64,000 bases of DNA from Axinella damicornis (taxonomy: Eukaryota; Porifera; Demospongiae; Axinellida; Axinellidae): assembly GCA_963931865.1 (NCBI GenBank), contig OZ007511.1:7620344-7684343 (forward strand), written 5' to 3'. The notes below the pieces were generated by a model. That model ran no database searches. It was not told the origin of the DNA and worked only from the letters and a program-made list of their open reading frames with translations. Shown piece by piece: positions 24,276 through 34,814 of this stretch. The position numbers were made by a program, and so were the translations under genes. Every line of letters begins with the position of its first letter. Position 1 is the first letter of the stretch.

Positions 24276-24577
24276 GACATACCATTCCCTTCACTCCAAA
24301 GCAATCTATTGGATCAATTATATCAATGTACCAGACCGAGAAGGACGCAGCAAAGATGGCAGTAAGGCTAGCTGTACGCCACTGTTTTGGGGTGAAGACA
24401 ATGGTTGGTAGCACTTTGGGGATGCTTGATCCAGTAAAATTGAATCGAATCAAGTTCATTGTGATTTCGAAGTTTGGGGCCGAGAAGAGTAAGAAGGAAA
24501 AAGAGGCTCTTTGGAGGCGCTGTGAGATAGCCATCAGTAAAATGTGTGAGGTCCTCTCACAAAAGTTTAGGAGGTGA
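23876..24577 (+). CDS. BEN-like gene, exon 4 (heptapeptide repeat and BEN-like domain)
   Basis: 702 nt from acceptor TATTACAG to TGA. The first about 133 codons are a repeat of PPTSHYQ-type heptads. The last about 95 residues form a compact, predicted mostly helical module: VRLAVRHCFGVKTMVGST, then LDPVKLNRIKFIVISKFG, then EALWRRCEIAISKMCEVL. The LDPxKLxxI motif followed by a hydrophobic helix and a W-x-x-C-x-x-A-I ending fits the BEN domain, a DNA-binding module of animal and viral nuclear proteins. Family assignment is by eye. The gene would act in the nucleus as a DNA-binding or chromatin factor, which is inference. No clear AATAAA was seen right after the stop. Confidence 0.75.
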   Translation, partial: PPLSSHYQHPPTSHYQPLPTARYQSHYQHPPTSHYQPPSTSRCQPPPTSHYQPLPTSHYQPPPSSNYQRPPTSHYQRPPTSHYQHPPTSHYQHPPTSHYQPPPTSRYHLPTPHYQPPPTSHYQTLSTSHYQPAGHTIPFTPKQSIGSIISMYQTEKDAAKMAVRLAVRHCFGVKTMVGSTLGMLDPVKLNRIKFIVISKFGAEKSKKEKEALWRRCEIAISKMCEVLSQKFRR

Positions 24578-24911
24578 AAATTTTGAAGTGCATCGATACC
24601 CTCCTCAAACTCATGCTATTAGGTACCTACATGACTTGTGTTGCCAATTCATTACTTGTGATTCGCTCTCATGCAGGACTTATATTACGTAAACCTTTCT
24701 TTGTAGACTGATTGGGTTTTGTTACTGGCTGTTCAGATGAAATACCATGTGTGCTTCCAAGTGATCCCCAAGGTTGTCAAACTTTAATGGGGATGGCTGC
24801 AGTAGCCCAGTTAAGTACGATCACCAGTGAGATTCAGTGTTCCCACCAGAAAAGTGAAGAGGGGTGCAATTCATATATTGTACGATCAAGCCTTAATGCC
24901 ACCATACAGTG
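24578..24911. other. No gene; 3' flank of BEN-like gene
   Basis: Probable 3' UTR and flank. No domain-bearing frame seen. Confidence 0.5.
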
Positions 24912-25290
24912 TAGCCTCGTACCCAGGCCCACACGCGGAATGTGGAAGAGAGCCTGGTGAGTCGTGACACTTGGCAAAATTCCTCAGTCAGCATAATTGC
25001 ATAAGTGATTACATTCCTAACTCGAAATCACGCGGAAGGTAGCTGTTGCCAGTGTTGGTGATGGCTAAGTAGAAATTCCTTGCCAAGGAGCGACCAGAGG
25101 TGAGTGAGTCTTGCTAGAACAGCGGTTTTACCAAATGGCTATTGTACACTTTTCGCAGAGTAAAGAATGTAATTAATTGGCAATGGACGAACGTGATTCG
25201 CCTACCTGAAATCAAGACTGCTGAGCTCAGCACATACGGTGTCACCAGGCCCACTTCCGCGTTCCACGTGTGGGCCTGGGAACGAGGCTA
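24912..25290. mobile_element. 379-bp CTCGTTCCCAGG element with ~57-bp TIRs
   Basis: Left end TAGCCTCGTACCCAGGCCC and right end GGGCCTGGGAACGAGGCTA. The inverted match continues about 57 bp (through CACACG, GAATGTGGAAG, GAGCCTGGTGA). Internal about 260 bp is unrelated and non-coding. This is one of the long, non-hairpin members of the family. No exact target-site duplication identified. Confidence 0.75.
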
Positions 25291-25322
25291 ACAGAGATAG
25301 ACTATCTATGCATGTTCCTGGA

Positions 25323-25433
25323 GGGGGGGGGGGGGGGGGGGGGGGGAGGTCTATATAGGGAGTAACTATTACAATAGTGAGTGTGGTCCAACCCTGTAGG
25401 GGGGTAGGGTACCCCCCCCCCCCCCCCCCCCCC
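25323..25433. repeat. Poly-G (24) and poly-C (22) pair
   Basis: 25323-25346 is a run of 24 G and 25412-25433 a run of 22 C, separated by 65 bp. The two could pair as a stem. The intervening sequence is not palindromic. Confidence 0.9.
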
Positions 25434-25627
25434 TCCCCACGTGTACATGTTGAAGACAGCGACTGATGGTTTTGTGTTAGTAGATTAACCACGCACTATC
25501 GTGCATCCCTACGTCGTTGAACTCCAAATTTAAACTGCAACAACAGCTGCCATCTGCATCGATCTGCATGCATGCACAGGATAGTAGTCTTAGCAAGTAT
25601 CTCATTCTCTACAGCAGTGTATAAAAT

Positions 25628-26170
25628 GCATGCAGCGTACTCGTGTTCGCCCCACAATGCCCTGCATTCACCTAGTAATTACACAAGTACACAATTGCAC
25701 CCGAAGTGGCCAAGGTGACATTACACAATGCCACATCTATATATAAATTCATTTCTCCAGGCCCACTGTGCAACGTATTCACTAGACTCTCCTTGATGTT
25801 TCTACTTTCAGAGAGGGTCTGGTAACCTGATCGTGCTCATAAACAGCAAGCATGGTATTGAGGGATGGAAGACAAGTGTGATACAATACGACAAATTGCA
25901 TACCCTCTATAACAGTGGCATATGCAGCGTACATACTCACGTTCGCCCCACAATGCCCTGCATTCGCCTAGTAATTACACAAGTGCACAATTGCACCAGA
26001 AGTGGTAACATTACACAATGCCACATCATTTCTCCAGGCCCACTGTGCAACGTATTCACTAGGCTCTCCTTGATGTTTCTACTTTTCAGAGGGTCTGGTA
26101 ACCTGATCGTGCTCATAAACAGCTAGCATGGTATTGAGGGATGGAAGACAAACAATACGACAAATTGCAT
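25628..26170 (+). repeat. Tandem duplication, ~285-bp unit x2
   Basis: 25628-25912 and 25918-26170 share long identical stretches (GTTCGCCCCACAATGCCCTG, TAACCTGATCGTGCTCATAA, GGTATTGAGGGATGGAAGAC). The second copy lacks some short pieces. The same CGCCCCACAATG word occurs at 1030-1045. No coding function recognised. Confidence 0.85.
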
Positions 26171-26404
26171 ACCTTTCGTACCATCTCAATGGAATCCGGT
26201 ATACGTATGTCTGAAGAATGTGATCTTGGGTGTACCTATCTTGTCTGAACCTATAGTAAGAAACAGTTGCTAACACAGATGTACTTTACTTTCCATTTGG
26301 TAAATTCCCTAATGTAGATAGATAAGGAGGTGATTCCATTAGTGTATAGTCAATCACATCCTTGAGAGAACCCACCTATCTACCTTTGCCTCTGGACAAC
26401 CAAC

Positions 26405-26457
26405 TTGCCTCGTTCTCAGGCCGTTATGGCTCCCAAAACGGCCTGGGAACGAAGCTA
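26405..26457. mobile_element. CTCGTTCCCAGG-type hairpin with target-site duplication
   Basis: Ends TTGCCTCGTTCTCAGGCC and GGCCTGGGAACGAAGCTA. Flanks GACAACCAAC on the left (26395-26404) and GACAACCAAC on the right (26458-26467) are an exact 10-bp direct repeat, taken as the target-site duplication. Confidence 0.8.
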
Positions 26458-26680
26458 GACAACCAACCTGCAAAGGTCTAACTTCCACTTTGTCAACTCC
26501 CATGCACTTGGTCAATGTTTTAGAAATTGACAAACGGGAGTTGACAGTTAAAGTGAGAAGTTGACAAAGTGGGAATAGATTACTCTTGGATGAACTCCCT
26601 CTGTGAGAGGCATAGCTACGTACAAAAGGACATTGATGGAGCATGTATCCTAGCATTCGGCTTTCATGACATGATCACCT

Positions 26681-27125
26681 TTAGTTGGAGAAACAACTCC
26701 AAACGAGCAACAGGTTGATTGATGGCATATTTATTTTGACTGACACCATCTGTATCGATGGTACCTTATATTCCGCTGCAGCTGTTCACAGTGCATATGC
26801 TGTAATTGATGACCATCACTTCCCTCTTGTCTACGCTATGTTGCCAAACTAAACCATGCACCTCCACTGACAATCGCTTCTTCCAAAGGCTCAAAGAATC
26901 CTTAGCTGACAGGACATGGCCTGAGCCTCAATCCTTTGGTCATCCTTTATTCAGATAGTGAAGGAGGCATCGTTCGTTCTGCCTCTCTCCAATTCCCAGG
27001 AGAGTACCATAAGGCATTTCTCACGGACAATATGGAGAGCTATCCAAAACCATGGGCTACAAGTGCAGTACTCTAGCAATGATGCATTTTGACTCTTCGT
27101 TCGTCAACTAATGGCTCTGGCAGAG
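26681..27125 (+). pseudogene. Mutator-like (MULE) transposase remnant
   Basis: Pieces of a MULE-type transposase can be read in three different frames: IDGTLYSAAAVHSAYAV through FPLVYAMLPN at about 26754-26849 then a stop; NRFFQRLKESL from 26872; IWRAIQNHGLQ and YSSNDAF from about 27030; LFVRQLMALA just after. The IDGT...FPLVYALLPN core and the RxIQxxGL segment are familiar from MULE transposases. Stops and at least two frameshifts make it non-functional. It ends abruptly at GGCCTGGGAACGAGACTA, the terminus of the local MITE family. Confidence 0.7.
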
Positions 27126-27633
27126 TGGCCTGGGAACGAGACTAACAATAAAAGCCTAGTGCACTCCGTCTAAACATAAATACATACCTTACGTATAGTT
27201 GATGGACATGCATGCACTTTCAGAACTGGCCCTGGCCCTAACCAACTGCAATAACTATTTCATTTGATATTCGCAAAACAAATGCAGCAGGTCCATGATG
27301 CTTCTGGAGGTTTCCTTGTGGCAGGCCCGTGAGACTAGTAGGGAGGGAGGGAGGGGAGGGGGTGGGAGTGGGAGTCAGTCAGTCTCCTGATCTGAGTCTA
27401 CATAGCTATCTAGCTAGTGTTCACAGCAAAAAGTGATTTCTCAAACCTGCTCTTTGGAGAGACGTTTGCGCGCGATCAAAAGGCTGACCAGTCTCATTAT
27501 GGTCCGATCCGAAAGTGTGATGGTCCATACAGGTTTTCCCGCGGAACATTGAATAAGCTTAATTAATTTTGCGCATGCGCATATGTTTGAAAGATTTTCA
27601 CATGACCTTTAACCTTTGTAGCTAAGAAAAAAC
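27126..27633. other. Upstream flank of the next gene
   Basis: Begins with a single CTGGGAACGAGACT-type element end, then a GGGA-rich patch at 27338-27372. The last 200 bp (CGCGCGATC, GCGCATGCGCATATG) may hold the promoter of the gene starting at 27634. No core promoter element can be asserted. Confidence 0.4.
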
Positions 27634-28429
27634 ATGGATGACCACGAACCAGAGATGTTGAAAGATCAATGCTTTGTATATCTGATACTTAATCTTGAAG
27701 AGTTTTTCCACCGAATTACCTGGCCCTCCTGCCGAGACATTCGAAAGCACCTGCTGTTCAATCTTCCTATTTGCAAACTAGAAGAAACTGATGTTGTGGA
27801 AGGAGTGGACATGAATGCTGCATGGGCAGCTGTGCGTGAAAACCGAACCACTGCAAATCTTGCTGAACTATCAATAGAGCTACCAAAGCTAGGTGGAAAG
27901 GAGTTTTGCTACCGAGCCCTCACATTTGTGTTTGTTCACAGTGGGGTGGAAAGTACTATTCAAGTAATGGAGTTCAAACAGCTGTTGTATTCAGTGAAGC
28001 TTTCTCTACCCAGTTCAGCAAACAATTTGAATTTGGTGGGTCTGTTATGTGTTTATAAACGTTGTCATTGGTACAGTCTTCCCAATGAGTTGGTCATTCC
28101 CTCCCGATATGTTGCTGAATCACAAGTTGATGGCCGCTGCAGTGAAATTTGCCTCTTGCAATATCATAGAGCTGTGTTGTATTTTCGACGTTGTCCCTTG
28201 TGGATTGACATAGATGTTGATGTACTATACGGTACATTGAGGTGGGAGCTTATTTGCTATAGGTAACTGGAGAGAAAGGATGACCAACCTACTGTCTGAG
28301 ATTCCAAGTGAGATAAACATCAAGTTATTTGCTACAGGAAATGCGACGTATGTCCCGTACGTTCTTGAGGTATTGTCTTCAAATCCTCGTGGTCCTCTTC
28401 TCAAGTCAGTCATCATCAGTGGTGCTGGT
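27634..28429 (+). CDS. Uncharacterised protein, first coding block (apparent frameshift)
   Basis: ATG in good context (AAAAAACATGG). Codons 1-205 are open. The N-terminal about 70 residues (CFVYLILNLEEF, then LLFNLPICKLEETDVVEG, then W) look like an F-box/VHL-box-like helical region ahead of a variable domain, and I recall similar N-termini in sponge hypothetical proteins; this is a weak call. The frame hits TAA at 28264, but the next frame, open from 28241, continues GNWRERMTNLLSEIPSEIN to a strong donor GTAAGT at 28430 in phase 0, matching the exon at 28540. No credible intron joins them, so a one-base insertion in the GGTGGG stretch near 28241-28246 is the simplest reading: either a sequencing indel or a real lesion. 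Confidence 0.5.
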
Positions 28430-28539
28430 GTAAGTGCCTTTGCCTCTCTCCTTGTTTCCTATCTTCCTATCCTTTTTTCCCTCCCTTTTCTCATGCTTTG
28501 CCTTCTCCAAGCCTTCATTGCCACCATCTCCACTTCCAG

Positions 28540-28827
28540 ACTCCTTCAACGGCTCCTGAAAGTTTCAGAGATTGGGATGAGGATGATGTAGCTGAGTCAC
28601 TGGAAGAAGGGTTTGCGTTCCTCCCTTCAACTCCACTGCTGCCGTACCGCTATTCCCACTGTTCATTCTGTGCTGATGCTGCTGCTGTTCTCCAGGAACA
28701 CGAGGAAAACATCCATAAGCCATATCAGTGTGGTTGTTGCAAGCAACGCTTTCCAAATCTGAGCGATCTGCAGGATCATGTTGGTGATTGTGGTGCAATT
28801 AAGAGCTACAGCCTGGAACTGACAGAT
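28540..28827 (+). CDS. Same gene, second coding exon with C2H2/C2HC-like fingers
   Basis: 288 nt from acceptor CACTTCCAG to donor GTAAGT, phase 0 on both sides, 96 codons, compatible with the donor at 28430. It starts with an acidic stretch (FRDWDEDDVAESLEEGF) and contains two cysteine/histidine clusters: CSFC...H....H and CGCCKQRF...LQDHVGDC (C-x2-C-x12-H-x4-C). They resemble classical zinc fingers, the first with a short spacer. Downstream exons could not be assigned with confidence. A possible piece at 30105-30195 starts VVEHVWCSRIS. Confidence 0.5.
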
Positions 28828-29639
28828 GTAAGTGCAAAATTTTGTCACTCACTTTTGCGTACACACTCATGTGAACCCAATTTTTCCTCCCAAACCAAGG
28901 TACCTCATTCCTAGGCCATGGGGTAAAATTTGAAAAGAGCTATCCACTGTTCATGCGTATGTGGCTCCAGGTTTCTGGGGAACTTGGAAACTAGTGTTAT
29001 ACTGTTTTGTATCCCATTACGATACGTTATACTAGCCTCGTTCCCAGGCCTGTGCGCCGTTTCGGTTGCACAAAGAATGCGGAGGGCCTGGTATCTTTCC
29101 TTGTGTGCATGACATCAAGTGTAGAAAGGTGGTAGATCGAAAGGACTAAATTGAACGTGAGCAAGCTGGGGCTCAGAACAGCAAGAGAGCTAAGGTACGA
29201 GGTACCTTATCACACGTATCTAGCTAGCGAGGGACAACTGTCATATACACCAAGCATTGAATGTGTAGATGGTTTAACAACTTAGCCTTTTCATTCTGAA
29301 AATTTTTGCCATTTGTCGATTATGTCATGGTCACATGAGGAAACATACCAGGCTTTCCCTGGCCTCATTACCAGGCCTCCACGTACGCCCGCTTAAGATC
29401 CTGGAGAACAGCAGCAGCGTCTTGCTAGTGACAAAAGCTGGGCATGGAGGCTTGGCAATGAGGCTAGCTCTCCCTGCTGCAAACGATGAAAAGCTGGGCG
29501 GGGCCTGCTAACGTTATACTGTGCTTAAGTCATAGCAGCAATCAGAATGCAGTATTTTTGGTAGGTATATAATTTTGATGGGTCATGTATCCCTACACAT
29601 GAAGGGTATGTCCCACTAGCTATAATAGACACATGCAAT
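28828..29639. other. Repeat ends; no exon identified
   Basis: Contains a CTCGTTCCCAGGCC end at 29035-29052 with an imperfect partner (GAGGGCCTGGT near 29081), and an element at 29360-29466 whose ends GGCCTCATTACCAGGCCTCC and GGAGGCTTGGCAATGAGGC are inverted copies. Could be intron of the gene that starts at 27634. Confidence 0.5.
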
Positions 29640-29670
<31 letters not shown>

Positions 29671-29913
29671 ATCTGCTACAGCAGCAATCTTGCCTATAGG
29701 CTCCCATAGTAACATAGTAACCAACCCACACTGTGTTGTGGTGCAGTGCAGAACTTACAGCAGTCAGATTCACAGGTGTTAGGATGTGATTTTGGTGATT
29801 CCATTCCATTCATGGTGATGTTTGAGAAGCTGTGGGTTGGTTACTATGGGAGCCTATAGGCAAGATTGCTGGAGAAATGCTGTACCAGCCCCCCCCCCCC
29901 CCCCCCCCCCCCC
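29640..29913. mobile_element. Palindromic element capped by poly-G and poly-C
   Basis: Starts with 30 G (29640-29669) and ends with 25 C (29889-29913). Inside, AGCAATCTTGCCTATAGGC and GCCTATAGGCAAGATTGCT, followed by CCCATAGTAAC / GTTACTATGGG, are inverted copies. So the homopolymers form the outermost part of the inverted repeat. No coding capacity. Confidence 0.75.
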
Positions 29914-30203
29914 TCCAATACCTACAGCCCTATAATAGAGCAATTTAGTGTGATCTGTCTGTATACAGTGTATAGGCCACGATCTCAGCAATGGTTTTTA
30001 TGTAATCAATGGGATCACTTCACTCAAGAATTGAAACTGCATAGAGGTTGGACACAGTACTCAAGCTGTTTCTTCTCCGTCCCACTAGGTGCTGCTCCTC
30101 TCCAGGTTGTTGAACACGTTTGGTGCTCCCGCATTTCCGGGGATAATAGGACATACAGCATGGCAGCAGAGCTATTGATTCACATACTTGCATGAGCAAA
30201 ATG

Positions 30204-30254
30204 TAGCCTCGTTCTCAGGCTCCTCCCCAGCTTTGGAGCCAGGGAATGAGGCTA
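30204..30254. mobile_element. CTCGTTCCCAGG-type hairpin with exact 9-bp target duplication
   Basis: Ends TAGCCTCGTTCTCAGGCTCC and GGAGCCAGGGAATGAGGCTA. The 9 bp AGCAAAATG directly precede and directly follow the element (30195-30203 and 30255-30263). Confidence 0.85.
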
Positions 30255-30263
30255 AGCAAAATG

Positions 30264-31224
30264 TACACTGGCCTGTTGTGTTAGCTACTGTAATACAGCA
30301 ACACCTTGTTTGAATAGACAGGCCATGTCTTTACTACTCAATCATCTCCTATCAAACTGTGAGCTCCTCCATGCACCTTCACATTGAGGGTTTCACACTA
30401 TGCCTGGAGACTCTCACAATGCACTGGGTTCATAAAATGTAATCCTTCATGAAACCCAAAGAGTCTTACTTCATTCCTGAGGTCTTCAGAGGCCTGGGAA
30501 GGCAATATGTACTCTCTTCATCCTTGGAGAAATGCCCTTTTCCTCAGTAGATAGCTAGGTCACAACACGTTCACAATGCTGACTGCTGAGCATCGAAATT
30601 ATTGATAACTCCCAGGCAAAGCATACATGTAGGAGTGTTGGCATCTGCCTCCATCTTCCTTGCCTCCCCCTCTACACGTATATCACTACTAACAGGAATA
30701 GAGTCTAGCGCAACTGTCACAGCAATATGTCCTTGTCAAATCTTTCTTCGAAGCGGCTGGGCACCACCCTATTTTGCCTAACGAACCATAGATAATAGTA
30801 TCTTTGAACGAACATCAACTACAACGACAGCAACAGAGGGAGCCCTAGTGGAAGATAGCTTTCCTGAGGAGGCCAACGCCATCGGAGACACAAGAAAAAC
30901 GACAGAGACAGAAGCACGCTCACCATTGGCAGCCGGTTACGCGTGCTTCTTCCAGACCAGCATTTCGCGCCAAAATTTGAGCGCCAAGGCGAATGTCAAC
31001 CAATCAAATTACAGAACGGTACCCGCGCCGCAAGCGCGCACACGATTCTGCAGTATTCACTTGCGCGTGCAGTCCCGCATCTTGTGGGTATATAAAGGGA
31101 GCCGATCAGTGTGCCGAGCCACTCAGGTTAGGGTTAGCTAAGCTTTAGATTAGAGTTAGGGCTTAATTTTCATGCCTAATCGGAGCCCTAGCTCTAAACT
31201 AAGTTAGCCTTAGTACCTTACCAA
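30264..31224. other. No recognisable gene
   Basis: Two open frames at 30848-31141 lack domains. The region around 31085-31160 has TATAAAGG followed by repeats of TTAGGG/TTAGAG-type words, which could be a promoter or repeat debris. Confidence 0.4.
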
Positions 31225-31560
31225 TATGGTAAGTGGGGTAGCCTGGGTGGGTTGGGTAGCCTGGGTGGGTGGGGTAGCCTGGGTGGGTGTGGAGCCTGGG
31301 TAGGTGGGTAGCCTGGGTGGCTGGGGAGCGTGGGTGGGTGGGGAGCCTGGGTAGGTGGGTAGCCTGGGTGGGTGGGGAGCCTGGGTGGGTGGTGTAGGAC
31401 TAGGTGGGAGGGTATAGGGCTAGGTGGGCAGCTGGGCAGGGTAGGTCTAGGTGGGTGGTTAGGTTAGGGCTTGGTGGGCGGGAGGGTAGGCTAGGTGGGT
31501 GGTTAGGGTAGGGCTAGGTGGGCGGCTGGGTAGGGCTAGGTGGGTGGGTTGGTATGCATA
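31225..31560 (+). repeat. G-rich minisatellite (GGGTGGGTGGGGAGCCT type)
   Basis: About 20 irregular copies of a 14-18 bp unit built from GGTGGGTGG and AGCCTGGGT in the first half and GGGCTAGGTGGG in the second. Closely spaced G triplets make G-quadruplex formation likely. Confidence 0.85.
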
Positions 31561-32777
31561 CTTTGTATTTGTCATAGAGTGATCATGAGGAACTCGGACT
31601 AATTTCCAATTAATTTTCACCTATCTTGGATACCCTCTCATGTTAGCACCTCTCACCATAGACCATACATACACCATTCAAGGTACAGCTAACCGAGTGA
31701 AGAGTGTACTGATCAACTGCTTTCTGAGTGCAACAGTTTCCATCCTTGCTGTGCAGATGCAGTACAATCCTGGTTGAAGCTCACATTGGTTGCATTAGAG
31801 GTTGGGCTGCATCACAAGCAGCCTCTAGTACATGTAACTGAATTGGAACTGAGTTCAGGTAAACACCGTGATGAGGAATACAGCAGGGTTTCCACCCAAA
31901 CATTGAAGCCTCCCTCAACAGATGCAGATTAAACAATAACTTGCGTTTAGAGAACAAGTGCATAATATAATTAAATTGCAATTTTCAGCTTGGAGGGCAA
32001 TGAATTCCTACATTCTCTCCTGCTTGCCAAATCAGGTTGTGTGAACTACATTATGCCATCTGAGCAGCCACTTGGGCTAGAGAGTGACGCCACTTGAAAC
32101 ATTGGCTGAGAGAGCAACTGTTGAAAAAGGGAGCAAAGAGACTTTGTATGCATGGGTGAATGGCTGAGGAGATACACAGACCTACTTGGATCTTTTCTGT
32201 GTGCACATGTGCTAATTCATCTGTCGAGCCAAATGCTGTAAAACAGATCATGAGGTCCCATGTGGCGTTAGAGTGGGTGGAAGAAAGTGATTCTAGCTGC
32301 AGTAGTTGCCTTGGCCATCAGGAAACTTCGTGAGCATGTTGAGAATGAGATTCCACTGGATGATCGTGTTCGGCAAAATCCAAGCTGTGAATGAGCGAAT
32401 GCTGTACTGGTGGGCAATAGAAGTGGCTGGGACAACAACACTCCTACACATTGCTGTGGGTGAGCAGACATAATAGAGTCTTTCATACACTTGATGTTGT
32501 TCTCAGGTAAATTTAATTTCTGGAGAAAACTAGTGAAACATATTCTGATGGAATGAGTGCAAAAGGTGGGTATGGGAGGTCCACTGCCGTACACTACTTC
32601 AATATACCCATGGCCAATAGACACTGATCTATAGTGAGGGTTCCGAACTTGAGCAATTGTATTGCTCTCTGTCTTCGCTATTGCTATGGCAACGTTCTCT
32701 GGGTACTCATCCTTCCTCTCTAATCGTGGGAACACTCCAACTGCTCTGAGAGATGTATAGCCTCTGTTTCCTGGCAG
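31561..32777. other. No gene assigned
   Basis: Several minus-strand open frames (31781-31981, 32051-32251, 32268-32735) lie downstream of the F-box exon and may be parts of that gene or of a decayed element, but none shows a domain or clear splice logic. Confidence 0.35.
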
Positions 32778-33044
32778 CTAGGAACAAGGTGACTGCATGG
32801 GCTGGTGCTTACACAAAACATGATGTAAGACGGCAATCGAAGCTGAATGCAAGCTTTCATCCAGTAGGTGTCTTGGGCATGCACCCACAGTTTCCCTCCA
32901 CGACTTACTCATCGCCAGACAGCGGACCGCATCCTCGCTGTCCAGGTACGAGAGAACACTGAGCACCATTTCCGGTGGGAGTCTTGCAAGGAGGGTCGTG
33001 GAAGGCGTGGACGAAGTACTTACATGAATAGCTATATCTGCCAT
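32778..33044 (-). CDS. F-box protein, N-terminal exon
   Basis: From the ATG at 33044 the frame (89 codons with the stop) contains LLARLPPEMVLSVLSYL followed by DSEDAVRCLAMSKSWRETV, which fits the F-box consensus (LPxE...YL...D...SxxWR). F-box proteins bind SKP1 and serve as substrate adaptors of SCF ubiquitin ligases. The substrate-binding part is not seen. The frame stops at TAG (32778-32780) about 50 residues after the F-box, so splicing probably removes the end of this reading. A GTAAGT directly after codon 7 and a TTGCAAG before the F-box allow a 41-bp intron; retaining it also keeps an open frame, so the exact 5' structure is undecided. Confidence 0.55.
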   Translation of the reverse strand: MADIAIHVSTSSTPSTTLLARLPPEMVLSVLSYLDSEDAVRCLAMSKSWRETVGACPRHLLDESLHSASIAVLHHVLCKHQPMQSPCS

Positions 33045-33748
33045 TGCATAGATCAACGTATACAAGACATCTGGCGGTATGGTACGAATCACTGGTTAGG
33101 GCTATGATACCTAGATACGTACATGCTTGAGCGGATACAGTTCGTGGATGCATGGATAATATACTATAATAATTATTATCCATGGTGGATATCTCGAGGG
33201 AGTTCGAAGCCGCGTACAGCAGTGGATGCCTTCAGCCATGTAGATGACTGAGTAGGATGGAATTCATGTTGGCATATCTGCACAGAGCGCATGTAGTGTG
33301 TGGTGTGTGTAGCTGAATTTGTGGCTGCAGTGGTGGGTGGGGCTGAATTGTAGCTGCAGAGTCACGTGATTCCAGTGCCGGCGGTACATATAAAAATATA
33401 CATCGTTGGCGCCGAGCATGAATTGCTTCAGAGGATTGGCTCGAACCGGTCTCACTGCTAAGTCACTGCTGTTAGCCGGATGCAGAACAAACGTGAGAGG
33501 TAGGTACATCTGGACAAATATCATGAAGCATGTAATCAGTGCTTTCACTGACTTTGTAGTTAATTAACTAGAAATTCCTGGCCTTGATTGGTCAAACACA
33601 CATGACACAGCCAAATAATCGAGACTGTATCTTTACTAAGCACTGATCCAGCAGTCTTGAACTAGGCCTAGTACAAGGGGGTGTTGCTTCCATAGATGAC
33701 GTCATCATAGAAGTTGTCAAGAAACTTTGATATGCTGTTTGACCATGT
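33045..33748. other. No recognisable gene
   Basis: Includes a small AT palindrome at about 33153-33186 (ATCCATGGATAATA type) and otherwise single-copy-looking sequence. It may contain the upstream region of the F-box gene on the minus strand. Confidence 0.4.
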
Positions 33749-33905
33749 GAAAGTATCCCCTGAGACATTATTTTCGGATGATTAAGAACCCCTTGGACAC
33801 ATCAATTGTTATATGAAAGTACCCCCTGGGACATTATTTTCGGACAATTAAGAACCCCTTGGACACATCAATTGGTATATGAAAGTACCCCCTTGGGCAT
33901 TGCTT
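33749..33905 (+). repeat. Tandem repeat, 66-bp unit x2.4
   Basis: The word GAAAGTA(T/C)CCCCTG recurs at 33749, 33815 and 33881 with GACATTATTTTCGGA and TTAAGAACCCCTTGGACAC between. No coding role seen. Confidence 0.9.
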
Positions 33906-34814
33906 TAAGGTTACGGGATACCGTGTGCTCATTAAATATACATAACGTACAAGTTACCTTGTCCCTCCGTGCAGGACCTAGCTAGAGACACGCAACAAAA
34001 ACAAGCAATATGAGTACCTTCTAGCTGGTATGATCTTAGTGCCTGAGTACAACAAGCCAACACGGGCAGTGGCATCAAAGTTCAAGGTCGAGTTGGCGAT
34101 TTTTGGCGTCAGATTTTTCAATCAGAAATTTCTAACAGGCCAGCTTGGCAGCATCCATGGGAAGTTTTCAACTGACTGGAGGGCGGCTCGGAGCGACTTC
34201 GCTTCGCTGCCACTGGAAAAACGAGTGATGGTCGTTCATACCACAAAGCCATGTGGCAATAGTTAGTCACACTTAGGAATGCAATTACTGGTTATTAATA
34301 ACATTAACACACACAATAGTACATGCATCCTGGTACGTGTGGTAATAGACTGAGAACTATTATTAGTGTATTGTGGCATTATTATGTAGTCACGTGTTGG
34401 GCATTGCGCTGTATCTGGCTCCATTGTTCCCTGTTGCCATTGTTGCCTATTGTACTATTGTATGCGAATGATCACGATCAGTTGTTGAGGTCGTAGCAGC
34501 TAACTTTACAGTACGGCCTCAAACTCTTCATAGCCAAACACAGTGAGCTATGAGTTTCAGTGCTTGGGGGTGTGTGCACTACTCTACCATCTTACAACAG
34601 CTCGATCAACTACACATGGCAGGCCTGCTACATGAGGCCATGCCTACTAAATTATGCATTCTCTGTGCATATGCATATTCCTAGTAGCCTTTATTTCCTC
34701 CCAGTAGTTTGGATGTTTGGTGATGCTGTACAGTGGTGCAATTTAAACCCCTGTCTATTCCCTAGTAACAGCATGCCGCAATTTTCTTTATAGAGCACTA
34801 TACTTCTCTCTGCC
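33906..34814. other. No gene assigned
   Basis: One 78-codon frame at 34030-34266 (VELAIFGVRFFNQKFLTG inside) has no recognised domain and no clear splice partners. It is left unassigned. Confidence 0.35.

Noticed and set aside
32268..32735. 155-codon minus frame downstream of the F-box exon
   Set aside because: Might be a later exon of the F-box gene, but no domain and no phase-consistent splice path could be shown.
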